Part shown: piece after piece, positions 1 to 8,301 of the stretch
How the letters are laid out: each line of letters opens with the position of its first letter
Numbering within the stretch: the first letter of the stretch is position 1
Assembly (NCBI GenBank): GCA_002340405.1
Contig: DDLZ01000040.1
Location: 2,949 to 23,933, forward strand
Length of the DNA stretch: 20,985 nt
Direction: 5' to 3'
Source: Bacteroidales bacterium UBA2559
GTDB lineage: Bacteria > Bacteroidota > Bacteroidia > Bacteroidales > Bacteroidaceae
The notes under the pieces: generated by a model
Seen by the model: only the letters and a program-made list of their open reading frames with translations
Database searches by the model: none
Told to the model about the DNA's origin: nothing
Made by a program: the position numbers and the translations under genes

Positions 1-1652
1 AAATCGCCTAACCAGCAATATGCCAACAGCTTATTATCGACAAGGCTCCACTGACGTCTGGCATATTTGTAGCTCCAACCGTTTCCTTCACGAGGAAAAT
101 CTATCCATTCGGGATGACCGAATTCGTTGCCCATGAAGTTGAGATATCCGCCGTTTATGGTCGAAACGGTCACCAGCCGTATCATCTTGTGCAGAGCTAT
201 ACCCCTCAAAATTGTATCATTCACGGCATCCTTGGAGAAATGCCAGTACATATCGGCATCGCACAAACGGAAAATTACGGTTTTGTCACCCACCAAGGCC
301 TGGTCATGACTCTCAACATATGAAATGGTCTTTTCATCGGAGCGACGGTTGGTAACTTCCCAAAAAATTCCGGCCATAGACCAGTCTTCATCCTTCTTCT
401 CCTTGATGATTTTTATCCAATAGTCCGGTATGTTCATAGCCATACGGTAGTCGAAGCCCATCCCCCCATCCTTAAAAGGTGCGGCCAGACCGGGCATTCC
501 GCTGACCTCTTCGGCTATGGTTATGGCATTTGGTCTAAACTCGTGAATGAGCTTGTTGGCAAGGGTCAGGTATGCTATGGCTTCATCATCCTGATGGCCG
601 TTAAAGTAGTCGTCATAATTGCAGAAGGCCTCGCCCAGCCCATGGCTGTAGTAGAGCATCGAAGTGACTCCGTCAAAACGGAATCCGTCAAAACGGAACT
701 CCTCCAACCAGTAGCGACAATTGGAAAGCAGGAAATGGAGCACCTGATATTTGCCGTAATCGAAGCAGAGAGAATCCCATGCCGAATGTTCACGTCTGTC
801 ACCCGCAAGGAAATACTGGTTGGGATCACCCGCCAGATTGCCAAGCCCCTCATTTTCGTTCTTGACTGCATGTGAATGCACCAAATCCATTATTACCGAT
901 ATACCCATACCATGTGCAGCGTCAATAAGCTCCTTCAACTCCTCGGGAGTGCCGAAACGTGATGAGGGGGCAAAGAAATTGGATACATGGTAACCAAAGC
1001 TGCCGTAATAAGGATGTTCCTGAATTGCCATTACCTGTATGCAGTTATAGCCGGCCTCCTTAACACGCGGAAGGATCTTTTCTCTGAATTCAACATATGT
1101 CCCCACCGACTCCTTTTCCTGAGCCATACCGACATGGCACTCATAGATTAAAAGAGGCGATCTGTTTGGTTTGAATCTCTTATTTGTCTTGAACTTAAAA
1201 TCGTTCTTAGGATCCCACACCTGAGCCGAAAATATTTTTGTGCCATGGTCCTGTACCACTCTTTGACACCAGGCCGGGATACGGTCACCCTGCCCTCCGT
1301 CCCACTTGACACGCATTTTATAATGCTGTCCATGCTTGAGTAGATTGTAAGGCATGTGTACCTCCCAATCACCATTGTCGTTCAGGCGCTGCAGTCTGTA
1401 TGCATCCTGTTCCTGCCAATCGTTAAAATCGCCCACAAGGAAAATATCGGTAGCGTTAGGGGCCCACTCGCGGAACACCCAGCCTTTATCCTCTTTATGC
1501 AAACCATAATACTTGTGGCCTTGGGCAAAATCGGAGAGCTTACATTTCCCGCCCGTTAATTGGTTCTCGCGCCATACTGCATAGTTATGACGGCCTTCAA
1601 TAGCGTGGCTGTACGGTGAGAGCCACGGATCATTTTTTATTAATTTCAACAT
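1..1652 (-). CDS. glgB: 1,4-alpha-glucan branching enzyme, C-terminus beyond window
   Basis: Forms alpha-1,6 branches in glycogen by cutting an alpha-1,4 chain and transferring the piece. The minus-strand frame is open for 550 codons from an ATG at 1652 (M-L-K-L-I-K-N-D-P-W) to the window edge; roughly the last 100-130 residues of a typical family member are missing. An N-terminal CBM48-like region carries FREWAPNA and GDFNDWQ, followed by the GH13 barrel. The GH13 catalytic residues are visible: nucleophile Asp about 327 in GFRFDGVTSM, acid/base Glu about 381 in IAEEVSGMPG, and Asp about 450 in VESHDQ. The motif spelling resembles the eukaryote-like (GBE1-type) branching enzymes common in Bacteroidetes. 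It lies 119 bases downstream of the MORN gene on the same strand, so it could be read from that operon or from its own unseen promoter. Family assignment is very secure. Confidence 0.95.
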   Translation of the reverse strand, partial: MLKLIKNDPWLSPYSHAIEGRHNYAVWRENQLTGGKCKLSDFAQGHKYYGLHKEDKGWVFREWAPNATDIFLVGDFNDWQEQDAYRLQRLNDNGDWEVHMPYNLLKHGQHYKMRVKWDGGQGDRIPAWCQRVVQDHGTKIFSAQVWDPKNDFKFKTNKRFKPNRSPLLIYECHVGMAQEKESVGTYVEFREKILPRVKEAGYNCIQVMAIQEHPYYGSFGYHVSNFFAPSSRFGTPEELKELIDAAHGMGISVIMDLVHSHAVKNENEGLGNLAGDPNQYFLAGDRREHSAWDSLCFDYGKYQVLHFLLSNCRYWLEEFRFDGFRFDGVTSMLYYSHGLGEAFCNYDDYFNGHQDDEAIAYLTLANKLIHEFRPNAITIAEEVSGMPGLAAPFKDGGMGFDYRMAMNIPDYWIKIIKEKKDEDWSMAGIFWEVTNRRSDEKTISYVESHDQALVGDKTVIFRLCDADMYWHFSKDAVNDTILRGIALHKMIRLVTVSTINGGYLNFMGNEFGHPEWIDFPREGNGWSYKYARRQWSLVDNKLLAYCWLGD

Positions 1653-1771
1653 GACTTCCTAATTTTAATTATAAGTTTCCGGATTCCGTTCTCCGTTATA
1701 GACGGAGCATGTCCTTCGCCCGGGATATTCATATTCCGCAATTCTGTCTAATGTGTCGAGTATCATTGTCG

Positions 1772-2851
1772 TCAATAGATTATTGTTCTTATATTCTTTC
1801 CCGATTTGTCACGAACGGTGAATGTTCCGGTCCTTAAACCATCCTTAAATTCTCCTTCAAGGCGTGTACCGTCGGCCTCTTCGATTATGCCTTTACCGTC
1901 CACCACGCCGTCGGTAAACCCTCCTTTGTATTTGCTGCCGTCCGACAGGCTCATAGAGCCCTCACCCCACGGTTTGTCATTCTGCCATTCGCCATAGTAG
2001 CTGTCTCCGTTAGCCCATTTCATCTGACCTGTACCCTGACGGCGGTTCTCATTCCATTCGCCGTCATATCGGGAGCCGTCGGCCCAAATGAAGACACCTT
2101 TGCCATCGGCCATACCATTCCTCAGAGAACCTTCATACCTGTCACCATTGGCAAAAGAGTATTTTCCGCTGCCGGTAATCTTGCCGTCCCGGAACTGTCC
2201 GCGGTAAGAGTCACCCGAAGCAAACCGGCACTCGCCGTTACCGTTCTCCCTGTCGTTTTTCCAGCCGCCCTTGTATGAATAATCCGCAGATGAATACTCG
2301 CCCTGACCCTCTTTCAAACCTTTGGACCATGAGCCCCGATAGACAGAACTGTCAGCCCAGACCATAGTGCCGTTGCCTTCACGCATATCATTGGACCACT
2401 CACCCGAATAATATGAGCCGTCATTCCAAAAATAGACTCCCTTACCCGAGCGGCAATCGTTTTCCCAGCCGCCCTTATAGATATCGCCGGATGAGTATCT
2501 AAGCTCACCCTCACCCTGACGAACATTCAGGCTCCAGGAACCTGTAAAGATGTCGCCGTTGGCATAACGGTATATTCCCCCGCCTTCACGAAGACCTTTC
2601 AAATAAGTTCCTTCATGATAGTCTCCGTTAACATATTCCGTATAGCCCGCTCCCGATGGTTTTCCCAGTTTTTTCTGTCCTGTATATACCGATCCGTCAT
2701 CAAACAGATACTGACTTCTCCTATCTGTTTTCAGACTGTCAGGTTTTGCTGCTGACAGTTGCGACAGAGAGACCGCCGTCAGCGTAATAATAGCCACGGT
2801 TACACGCATTACCCATGCATGAACCGCACTATATTTAATCTGCCTCTTCAT
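1772..2851 (-). CDS. Secreted MORN-repeat protein (13 repeats)
   Basis: A 359-residue protein with an N-terminal signal sequence (basic start, then hydrophobic VTVAIITLTAVSLSQLSA, likely cleaved near residue 34). Nearly all the rest is about 13 tandem repeats of 23 residues following the pattern Y-x-G-x-W-x-N-x-x-x-G-x-G-x-x-x-W-A-D-G-S, which is the MORN repeat. A short non-repeat tail (KSGKNIRTIIY) ends the protein. MORN repeats form an extended beta-hairpin stack and generally act as scaffolds or lipid/protein-binding surfaces; no enzymatic domain is visible. The ATG overlaps the kdsB stop by one base (TAATG), so it is probably translationally coupled as the third gene of the PBP1A-kdsB operon. 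That context suggests an envelope role, but this is inference and the exact function is unknown. Confidence 0.9.
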   Translation of the reverse strand: MKRQIKYSAVHAWVMRVTVAIITLTAVSLSQLSAAKPDSLKTDRRSQYLFDDGSVYTGQKKLGKPSGAGYTEYVNGDYHEGTYLKGLREGGGIYRYANGDIFTGSWSLNVRQGEGELRYSSGDIYKGGWENDCRSGKGVYFWNDGSYYSGEWSNDMREGNGTMVWADSSVYRGSWSKGLKEGQGEYSSADYSYKGGWKNDRENGNGECRFASGDSYRGQFRDGKITGSGKYSFANGDRYEGSLRNGMADGKGVFIWADGSRYDGEWNENRRQGTGQMKWANGDSYYGEWQNDKPWGEGSMSLSDGSKYKGGFTDGVVDGKGIIEEADGTRLEGEFKDGLRTGTFTVRDKSGKNIRTIIY

Positions 2852-3606
2852 TATATCAGATTCTTTTTAAGGAAACTTTCGGCCGCAGCCAGATCATCAA
2901 CAGTGTCTATCCCGATGGTTTCAACATCGGTCAGACCGGTCTTAATACGGAAACCTGCCGACAACCAGCGCAACTGCTCCAGACTCTCGGCTTTTTCAAG
3001 CTGTCCCTGAGGCAGCTTTGTCACGGCTTCCAGCACATGGGTGCGAAAAGCATATAACCCTATATGTTTATAAAAGGTATGTCTTGAAGCCCACTCATTC
3101 TGCGGTATTCCGCGAAAGTACGGGATTACGCTGCGGCTGAAATAGAGGGCGTTCATCCTGTTATCAACCACCACCTTTGGACTATTGGGATTGGCAATCT
3201 TTTCAAATGGCGTTTCAGGCAGGAATGGCTTTACCAGGGTCGCAATATCGGTCTGCGGATCATCAAAAAGGTTTCTCAAAGTAATCAGTTGTGACGGCTG
3301 AACAAACGGCTCATCGCCCTGTATGTTAACAACCACATCGGCTTTAACCCCACATTTAAAATAAGCTTCATAGCAACGGTCTGTCCCGCTCAAATGATCC
3401 TCACGGGTCATGATTGCGTTGAAACCGCCCGATTGGACCGTATCAAATATACGGCTGTCATCGGTAGCTGCAAAGACGTTGTCGAAGACTTTCGATGCCT
3501 GCTCGCACACCCATATGATAACCGGTTTCCCGCCAAGCAGAGCAAGAGGTTTGGCAGGAAAGCGCGTTGAAGCGTATCGGGCAGGTATAATTGCTACAAA
3601 TTCCAT
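2851..3606 (-). CDS. kdsB: 3-deoxy-manno-octulosonate cytidylyltransferase (CMP-KDO synthetase)
   Basis: Activates KDO with CTP to CMP-KDO, the donor for the inner core of lipopolysaccharide, in the cytosol. The 251-residue length is normal for KdsB. The N-terminus has the nucleotide-binding signature IIPARYASTRFPAKPL. Further family motifs follow: TDD near residue 49, SGTDRCYEA near 73, NIQGDEPF near 94, and KHIGLYAFR near 165. The start ATG overlaps the upstream PBP1A stop by one base (TGATG), and its TAA overlaps the next ATG, so it is the middle gene of a tightly coupled three-gene operon. Cotranscription of an LPS-precursor enzyme with a peptidoglycan synthase makes sense as an envelope-building unit. 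No anomalies were seen. Confidence 0.97.
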   Translation of the reverse strand: MEFVAIIPARYASTRFPAKPLALLGGKPVIIWVCEQASKVFDNVFAATDDSRIFDTVQSGGFNAIMTREDHLSGTDRCYEAYFKCGVKADVVVNIQGDEPFVQPSQLITLRNLFDDPQTDIATLVKPFLPETPFEKIANPNSPKVVVDNRMNALYFSRSVIPYFRGIPQNEWASRHTFYKHIGLYAFRTHVLEAVTKLPQGQLEKAESLEQLRWLSAGFRIKTGLTDVETIGIDTVDDLAAAESFLKKNLI

Positions 3607-5957
3607 CAGAATCGTTCTATAATGTAACTGTCGGGTTCCTCGGCAGCGCTTGGATATTCAGCACAAGGATCATAATTCTCAGGCATTTCAAATCTTGCAC
3701 TCGGCGAATAACCCAGATTTAAAGAATCGGCATAGACCTGCTCCATGAAGATACCCCATAAAGGCAACGCCGCATGTGCACCCTGTCCATGCTCCATGGT
3801 ATCAAAGTGTATGTCGCGGTCCTCTCCGCCCACCCAGCATCCGGCTACCAGATCAGGGGTATATCCCACAAACCATGCATCAGAATGGTTATCGGTAGTA
3901 CCGGTTTTGGCGCCGCAGTCCATCTTACTGATTATCGGATATGTCCCACCGTTGCGAAGTCTTATGGCAGTCCCTTCATTCACCACGGCACGCATCATAT
4001 CTATCATTTTATACGATGTCTCTTCACTTATAACCTCATTGCTGCGGGCCGAAAACTGTGCCAGCAAGTTACCCTCGGAATCTTCAATGCGTGTGACATA
4101 CAATGGAACTGTACGTATTCCTCGATTCGGAAATGCGGAATAGCCGCTGACCATCTCCTGAACCGAAACGTCACAAGTTCCAAGGCATAGGGACTGGACC
4201 GGCTCTATGGATTGGTTTCTCAGTCCGTATTCGTGCAGCAGATCGACAAATGCATATGGGCTTAATTTGCTCATAAGATATGCCGTAATGTTGTTGTTTG
4301 ATCTGGAAAGGCCCCATTTTATGGTCACGAGTTCGCCAAGCATCTGTTTGCCGTCATCTCTGGGCCGCCAGATCTGACCCGCTTCCGTCAATATGGTCTG
4401 AGTCTGATTTATTATTTGATCACACGGTGAATATCCGCTCTCCATAGCAAGTGAGTAGAGAAAGGGCTTTATGGTGGAACCCACCTGACGCCGGCCGGTA
4501 GTCACCATGTCATACATAAACATCCTATAGTCCGAACCGCCCACATAAGCCTTCACATATCCGGATTGATTCTCCATACACATGAAACCCGAGCGCAGGA
4601 AGAACTTTAAATATTTGAGCGAGTCCATAGGCGACATGACCGTGTCAATATCGCCGGAATATGAAAAGACACTCATCTTTCGGGGCGTATCGAAAATCTT
4701 ACGAATTTCCTGTTCATCCAACCCATTCGCCCTTAGAGCGCGGTACTGGTCGGTCTGCTGCATGGTACGCACCATTATACTCTCGACCTCTTCGTCGGTA
4801 AGATTCGTTGTAAAGGGGGCAGTCCTGCTGTTTCTCTTGGCTCTGAAGAAATTCGGTTGCAGGTAGGTCCTGAGCTGTGAATCGACGGCAGCCTCGGCAT
4901 ATGCCTGCATTCTGGAGTCTATGGTCACATAAATCTTCAGTCCATCGGTATATAGGTTATATGGTTCTCCGTCAGGTTTGGTGTTTTTGTTACACCACCC
5001 GAACAGCGGATCCTGCTCCCAATCAAGCGAATCTTCATAAAACTGCTGCATCTGCCATCCCCGATAGTTGGCACGGTCAGGCTTTGAAGCTCTTAAAATT
5101 CTGCGCAGATACTCCCTGAAATAGGTGGCTGAACCTACTTTGTGATCAACCTTATGATAATTAAGCCCCAGCTCCATATTCTGCAAAGAGTCCTTCAATT
5201 CCGAAGTAAGGAAGCCGGCTTTTTCCATCTGGGATAGAACCACATTTCTTCGTTCACGGGTTAACTCCTCACGGCGTAAAGGGTTGTAGAGGGAAGAGTT
5301 TTGGCACATGCCTATAAGCATGGCGGCCTCTTCCGGATTCAACTCTATCGGAAGCTTGCCGAAATAGGTTCTCGATGCGGTATTTATTCCTATGGCATTA
5401 TTCCCAAAATCATACTTGTTCAGGTAGAGAGTCAGAATCTCCTCCTTGGTATAGTAGCGCTCCAGCTTGACGGCAATAACCCATTCACTGGGTTTCTGCA
5501 ATGCTCTCTGCAACGAATTTCGGGCTACATGCTCCGTGTATAGCTGCTTGGCCAGCTGCTGAGTGATCGTACTTCCGCCGCCTGCACTCTTCTGCTGAAG
5601 TATCATACGCTTGATCACAACTCTAACTATTGCTTTTAGGTCTATTCCGCAATGGTCCAAAAAACGGATGTCTTCGGTGGCTATAAGAGCCTTGACAAGA
5701 TTGGGCGAAAGTTCATCGAACCCGACCCAGACCCTGTTGTCCTCACTATGGGCAAAAGTGCCCAATACCACGCCGTCAAACGATATGACCTGAGTTGCAA
5801 ACTTGTCAATAGGATCCTCAAGATCGTCAACCGAAGGGATATTGCCGACCCATCCTTTCGAAAGAGATATGAATATAAAAAACAGAGTGGCTACACCGGC
5901 AATAAATAAGATCCAAAGCCAAAGAATTATTTTTCCTACGATTGTTTTTCTTGCCAT
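3606..5957 (-). CDS. Class A penicillin-binding protein (PBP1A-type transglycosylase/transpeptidase)
   Basis: Bifunctional peptidoglycan synthase of about 783 residues, anchored by one N-terminal membrane segment (about residues 10-32). The GT51 glycosyltransferase domain has the catalytic Glu about 95 in ATEDIRFLDHCGID, and GGGSTITQQLAKQL near 127-139. The transpeptidase domain has the SxxK nucleophile motif GSTIKPF (Ser about 494), an SxN motif in SRSNNN (about 553), and KTGTT at about 684-688. The frame opens with GTG at 5960, but the adjacent ATG at 5957 is the more likely start. It is the first gene of the PBP-kdsB-MORN operon; a TAnnTTTG-like box lies just upstream. The last residues (about 750-783) are acidic and unrelated to the catalytic domains. 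Whether it should be called mrcA/ponA cannot be decided from sequence alone. Confidence 0.95.
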   Translation of the reverse strand: MARKTIVGKIILWLWILFIAGVATLFFIFISLSKGWVGNIPSVDDLEDPIDKFATQVISFDGVVLGTFAHSEDNRVWVGFDELSPNLVKALIATEDIRFLDHCGIDLKAIVRVVIKRMILQQKSAGGGSTITQQLAKQLYTEHVARNSLQRALQKPSEWVIAVKLERYYTKEEILTLYLNKYDFGNNAIGINTASRTYFGKLPIELNPEEAAMLIGMCQNSSLYNPLRREELTRERRNVVLSQMEKAGFLTSELKDSLQNMELGLNYHKVDHKVGSATYFREYLRRILRASKPDRANYRGWQMQQFYEDSLDWEQDPLFGWCNKNTKPDGEPYNLYTDGLKIYVTIDSRMQAYAEAAVDSQLRTYLQPNFFRAKRNSRTAPFTTNLTDEEVESIMVRTMQQTDQYRALRANGLDEQEIRKIFDTPRKMSVFSYSGDIDTVMSPMDSLKYLKFFLRSGFMCMENQSGYVKAYVGGSDYRMFMYDMVTTGRRQVGSTIKPFLYSLAMESGYSPCDQIINQTQTILTEAGQIWRPRDDGKQMLGELVTIKWGLSRSNNNITAYLMSKLSPYAFVDLLHEYGLRNQSIEPVQSLCLGTCDVSVQEMVSGYSAFPNRGIRTVPLYVTRIEDSEGNLLAQFSARSNEVISEETSYKMIDMMRAVVNEGTAIRLRNGGTYPIISKMDCGAKTGTTDNHSDAWFVGYTPDLVAGCWVGGEDRDIHFDTMEHGQGAHAALPLWGIFMEQVYADSLNLGYSPSARFEMPENYDPCAEYPSAAEEPDSYIIERF

Positions 5958-5984
5958 CACAAAAAATAATAGAGGTATGTTTTA

Positions 5985-5992
5985 CAAAAGTA
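5985..5992 (-). promoter_or_regulatory. Candidate -7 promoter box for the PBP1A-kdsB-MORN operon
   Basis: Read on the minus strand the bases are TACTTTTG, matching the Bacteroidetes sigma-AB -7 consensus TAnnTTTG exactly. It sits 28 bases before the ATG at 5957. No convincing TTTG element is seen at the expected upstream distance, so the call rests on one box and its position. Confidence 0.45.
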
Positions 5993-6088
5993 AGACAAAA
6001 AAGAGATATCTCGTGCCTTATTTTTTCCTTTTTGTGGGTTTTTATATAAAGTTATAAACATGGGTTTTTTCAGTTGGCATTTTATTAG

Positions 6089-6096
6089 TAATTTTG
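6089..6096 (+). promoter_or_regulatory. Candidate -7 promoter box for pyrBI
   Basis: TAATTTTG matches the Bacteroidetes TAnnTTTG consensus and lies 27 bases before the pyrB ATG. At the expected -33 position there is only a T-rich stretch (about 6065-6070), not a clean TTTG. It is divergent from the PBP1A promoter candidate in the 163-base shared intergenic region. Confidence 0.45.
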
Positions 6097-6123
6097 GAAT
6101 TTGAAATATTGTAACACAAAATC

Positions 6124-7041
6124 ATGGACAATTCCGGCAGAAGTCTGATTTCCCTTGAGGATTTTGACAGCAATGACATCCTGGAACTTTTAAGACAGGC
6201 TGCCATGTTTGAAGCAGAATCTTACAGAAATACTCTGGAAGGTAAAATAGTAGCCACGCTGTTCTTCGAACCCTCCACCAGGACTCGTCTGAGTTTTGAA
6301 ACGGCGGTAAACAGGCTTGGAGGCAGGGTAATCGGGTTTTCCGATGCCGCAACGACAAGCTCATCGAAAGGCGAGACCCTGAAAGACACCATAATGATGG
6401 TCAGCAACTATGCCGATTTGATTGTAATGCGCCACTATCTGGAAGGAGCCGCCAAATATGCCGGCGAAATATCGCCCGTTCCCATTATTAATGCCGGCGA
6501 CGGGGCCAACCAGCACCCTTCGCAGACAATGCTTGACCTCTATTCGATACAGAAGACACAAGGACATCTTGACAATCTGAATATTTTTCTGGTAGGCGAT
6601 CTGAAATACGGCCGGACAGTACACTCCATGCTTACAGCCATGCGGTTCTTTAACCCCACATTTCACTTCGTTTCACCTGAAGAGTTGATGATGCCCGCCG
6701 AATACAAGGATTTTTGTAAAGCTAACGATATAAAATATGTAGAACATTTTGATTTCAATGAAGAGATAATTGCCGATGCCGACATACTCTATATGACGCG
6801 GGTACAGCGGGAGCGCTTTACCGACCTTATGGAATACGAACGGGTAAAAAACCTCTTTATCCTCAGAAACGACATGCTCAGGAACACCAAACCCAACCTG
6901 CGTATTTTACACCCATTACCAAGAGTAAACGAGATAGCCCAGGATGTGGACTCCAATCCCAAGGCTTACTATTTCCAACAGGCCAAGAACGGAATTTATG
7001 TACGTGAAGCCCTAATATGTAACGCTCTGAATCTTCTTTAG
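6124..7041 (+). CDS. pyrB: Aspartate carbamoyltransferase catalytic subunit
   Basis: Catalyses carbamoyl phosphate + aspartate to carbamoyl aspartate, the committed step of pyrimidine synthesis. The 305-residue length is standard for the catalytic chain. The carbamoyl-phosphate loop [12 protein letters not shown] is present (Ser51-Thr52-Arg53-Thr54-Arg55), as are the second loop [10 protein letters not shown] (about 79-88) from the neighbouring subunit, [12 protein letters not shown] (about 122-133), MTRVQRER (about 224) and HPLPRVNEI near 262. The gene is followed after two bases by pyrI, so this is the E. coli-like regulated holoenzyme type (c6r6) with separate catalytic and regulatory chains. 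A TAnnTTTG box lies upstream. No UTP-sensitive pyrimidine-tract attenuator is obvious in the short leader. Confidence 0.98.
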   Translation: MDNSGRSLISLEDFDSNDILELLRQAAMFEAESYRNTLEGKIVATLFFEPSTRTRLSFETAVNRLGGRVIGFSDAATTSSSKGETLKDTIMMVSNYADLIVMRHYLEGAAKYAGEISPVPIINAGDGANQHPSQTMLDLYSIQKTQGHLDNLNIFLVGDLKYGRTVHSMLTAMRFFNPTFHFVSPEELMMPAEYKDFCKANDIKYVEHFDFNEEIIADADILYMTRVQRERFTDLMEYERVKNLFILRNDMLRNTKPNLRILHPLPRVNEIAQDVDSNPKAYYFQQAKNGIYVREALICNALNLL

Positions 7042-7043
7042 AC

Positions 7044-7511
7044 ATGAGTAAAAAAAAGAAGAAATCCGAACTTCTGGTGGCGGCACTTGAAAACGGTACC
7101 GTAATAGACCATATACCTTCCGACAAGGTATTCGATGTTGTCAACCTTTTGAATCTTACCGGAATAACCAGCCCCATAACCATAGGGGCCAATCTCTCCA
7201 GTCACAAGATGGGCAGCAAAGGTATCATAAAGATCGCAGACCGTTTTTTCTCTGAAGACGAATGCAGCAAGCTGTCGGTCATTGCCCCAAACATTGTCCT
7301 GAACAGTATTAAGAATTACGAAGTCGTCGAAAAGAAGGCCATATCCATGCCCGACGAGGTGCGCGGCATAGTAAAATGTTGCAATCCCAAGTGTATTACG
7401 AACAATGAGCCGATGCAGACGGTTTTCCATATAGTTGACAAGAAAAACGGTACTTTAAGGTGCAGATATTGCGGAAAAGATGTTGCTAAAGATAAGATCA
7501 TACTGCTTTGA
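7044..7511 (+). CDS. pyrI: Aspartate carbamoyltransferase regulatory subunit
   Basis: Binds nucleotide effectors and controls the PyrB trimer allosterically. At 155 residues it has the normal two-domain size: an N-terminal nucleotide-binding domain (about 8-100, with VIDHIPSDKVFDVVNLL) and a C-terminal zinc domain. The zinc-binding cysteines are Cys112 and Cys117 (spacing five, as in E. coli) and Cys140 and Cys143 in CRYCGK. The N-terminus starts with an unusual run of basic residues (SKKKKK). It begins two bases after the pyrB stop, so the two are cotranscribed and the subunit ratio is probably set by coupled translation. Zinc ligands and context make the assignment firm. Confidence 0.97.
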   Translation: MSKKKKKSELLVAALENGTVIDHIPSDKVFDVVNLLNLTGITSPITIGANLSSHKMGSKGIIKIADRFFSEDECSKLSVIAPNIVLNSIKNYEVVEKKAISMPDEVRGIVKCCNPKCITNNEPMQTVFHIVDKKNGTLRCRYCGKDVAKDKIILL

Positions 7512-7551
7512 CTGCTTTGTAAACCCTAAATGCACCCTAATTCGGTGAAAC

Positions 7552-8262
7552 ATGAAAAGAGTTGCTGCAATAATTCTGATATTGATACCGTTCCTGTCGG
7601 CATCGGCCGATAAACCCGATGCCGGAAGGGTTTCCATGCCCTCTTTCACGTGGGACTTGAAATTCGGATTTTCGGCTACGGGAACCTATATGAATCATGC
7701 TGAAACCGAAGGGCATACTTTGAAGAAATACAGCCAGGATACTCAGGTGGGTCATTTCTTTTCCATAAACGGCCACTATAACTCCAGATTGTATTACATC
7801 AAGACCGGCATTGGAATTAACAAAAACAAATCCACCTTCTATATTGACCTGAACAGTTGGGATGAAAATTCCGAGAGAAAAAATGAATTGGGTATCACTA
7901 CGTCGGCATTCAACCTTTCTATCCCCTTGCAGACAGGAATCCACATTGTGAACAACGAGCCATACAGCATGTCACTGTTTACAGGTCCAAAAATCAGGGT
8001 TCCTTTCGTTGACGACGCATCGTCAACAATCCTGGGAACCAATGATTCCGACATATCGGAATCACTTGCAGAATTGAACTGGGGCTGGACAATAGGACTT
8101 ACCGTACGTACCGGAAGTACTCTTATTGAATTTGAATATGAAATTGGGATCAGCAATATTTCAAAAGGATTTACAGGAACTTACAACGGCGTTAACACTG
8201 ACGGAATGAGACTTGACCGCCATGTTAATATCCTGTCATTCTCTTATGGAATAGTCTTTTAG
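7552..8262 (+). CDS. Predicted outer-membrane beta-barrel protein, function unknown
   Basis: A 236-residue protein with a clear cleavable signal peptide (MKRVAAIILILIPFLSASA, cut near residue 19). The mature part alternates polar and aromatic residues in beta-strand-like blocks (FGFSATGTYMNHAE, GHYNSRLYYIKTGIGI, FTGPKIRVPF, GWTIGLTVRTGSTLIEFEYEIGI) and ends in a strand finishing with Phe (ILSFSYGIVF), a common outer-membrane barrel ending. This resembles the PorT/OmpW-like small barrels found widely in Bacteroidetes, but no specific family is recognised. It lies 40 bases after pyrI and 39 before glyA on the same strand. Neither neighbour gives a functional hint, so the role is unknown. Confidence 0.75.
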   Translation: MKRVAAIILILIPFLSASADKPDAGRVSMPSFTWDLKFGFSATGTYMNHAETEGHTLKKYSQDTQVGHFFSINGHYNSRLYYIKTGIGINKNKSTFYIDLNSWDENSERKNELGITTSAFNLSIPLQTGIHIVNNEPYSMSLFTGPKIRVPFVDDASSTILGTNDSDISESLAELNWGWTIGLTVRTGSTLIEFEYEIGISNISKGFTGTYNGVNTDGMRLDRHVNILSFSYGIVF

Positions 8263-8301
8263 TTAAAACAACAGTTAAATATAAATCAACCAAAAACAAT
8301 T

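Noticed and set aside
662..693. Short tandem repeat in glgB (duplicated CCGTCAAAACGGAA unit)
   Set aside because: It encodes the conserved FRFDG-FRFDG active-site segment of branching enzymes, so it is protein constraint, not a mobile or regulatory repeat.
1691..1707. Hairpin CTCCGT-TATAG-ACGGAG between the MORN gene and glgB as a terminator
   Set aside because: The stem is only six base pairs and no T-run follows on either strand.
1721..1738. Imperfect palindrome CGGGATAT-TC-ATATTCCG upstream of glgB
   Set aside because: Short, with one mismatch, and no second copy elsewhere in the window; could be chance.
7047..7064. A-rich run at the start of pyrI as a programmed frameshift site
   Set aside because: The frame is intact, encodes lysines tolerated at a flexible N-terminus, and no alternative product is apparent.
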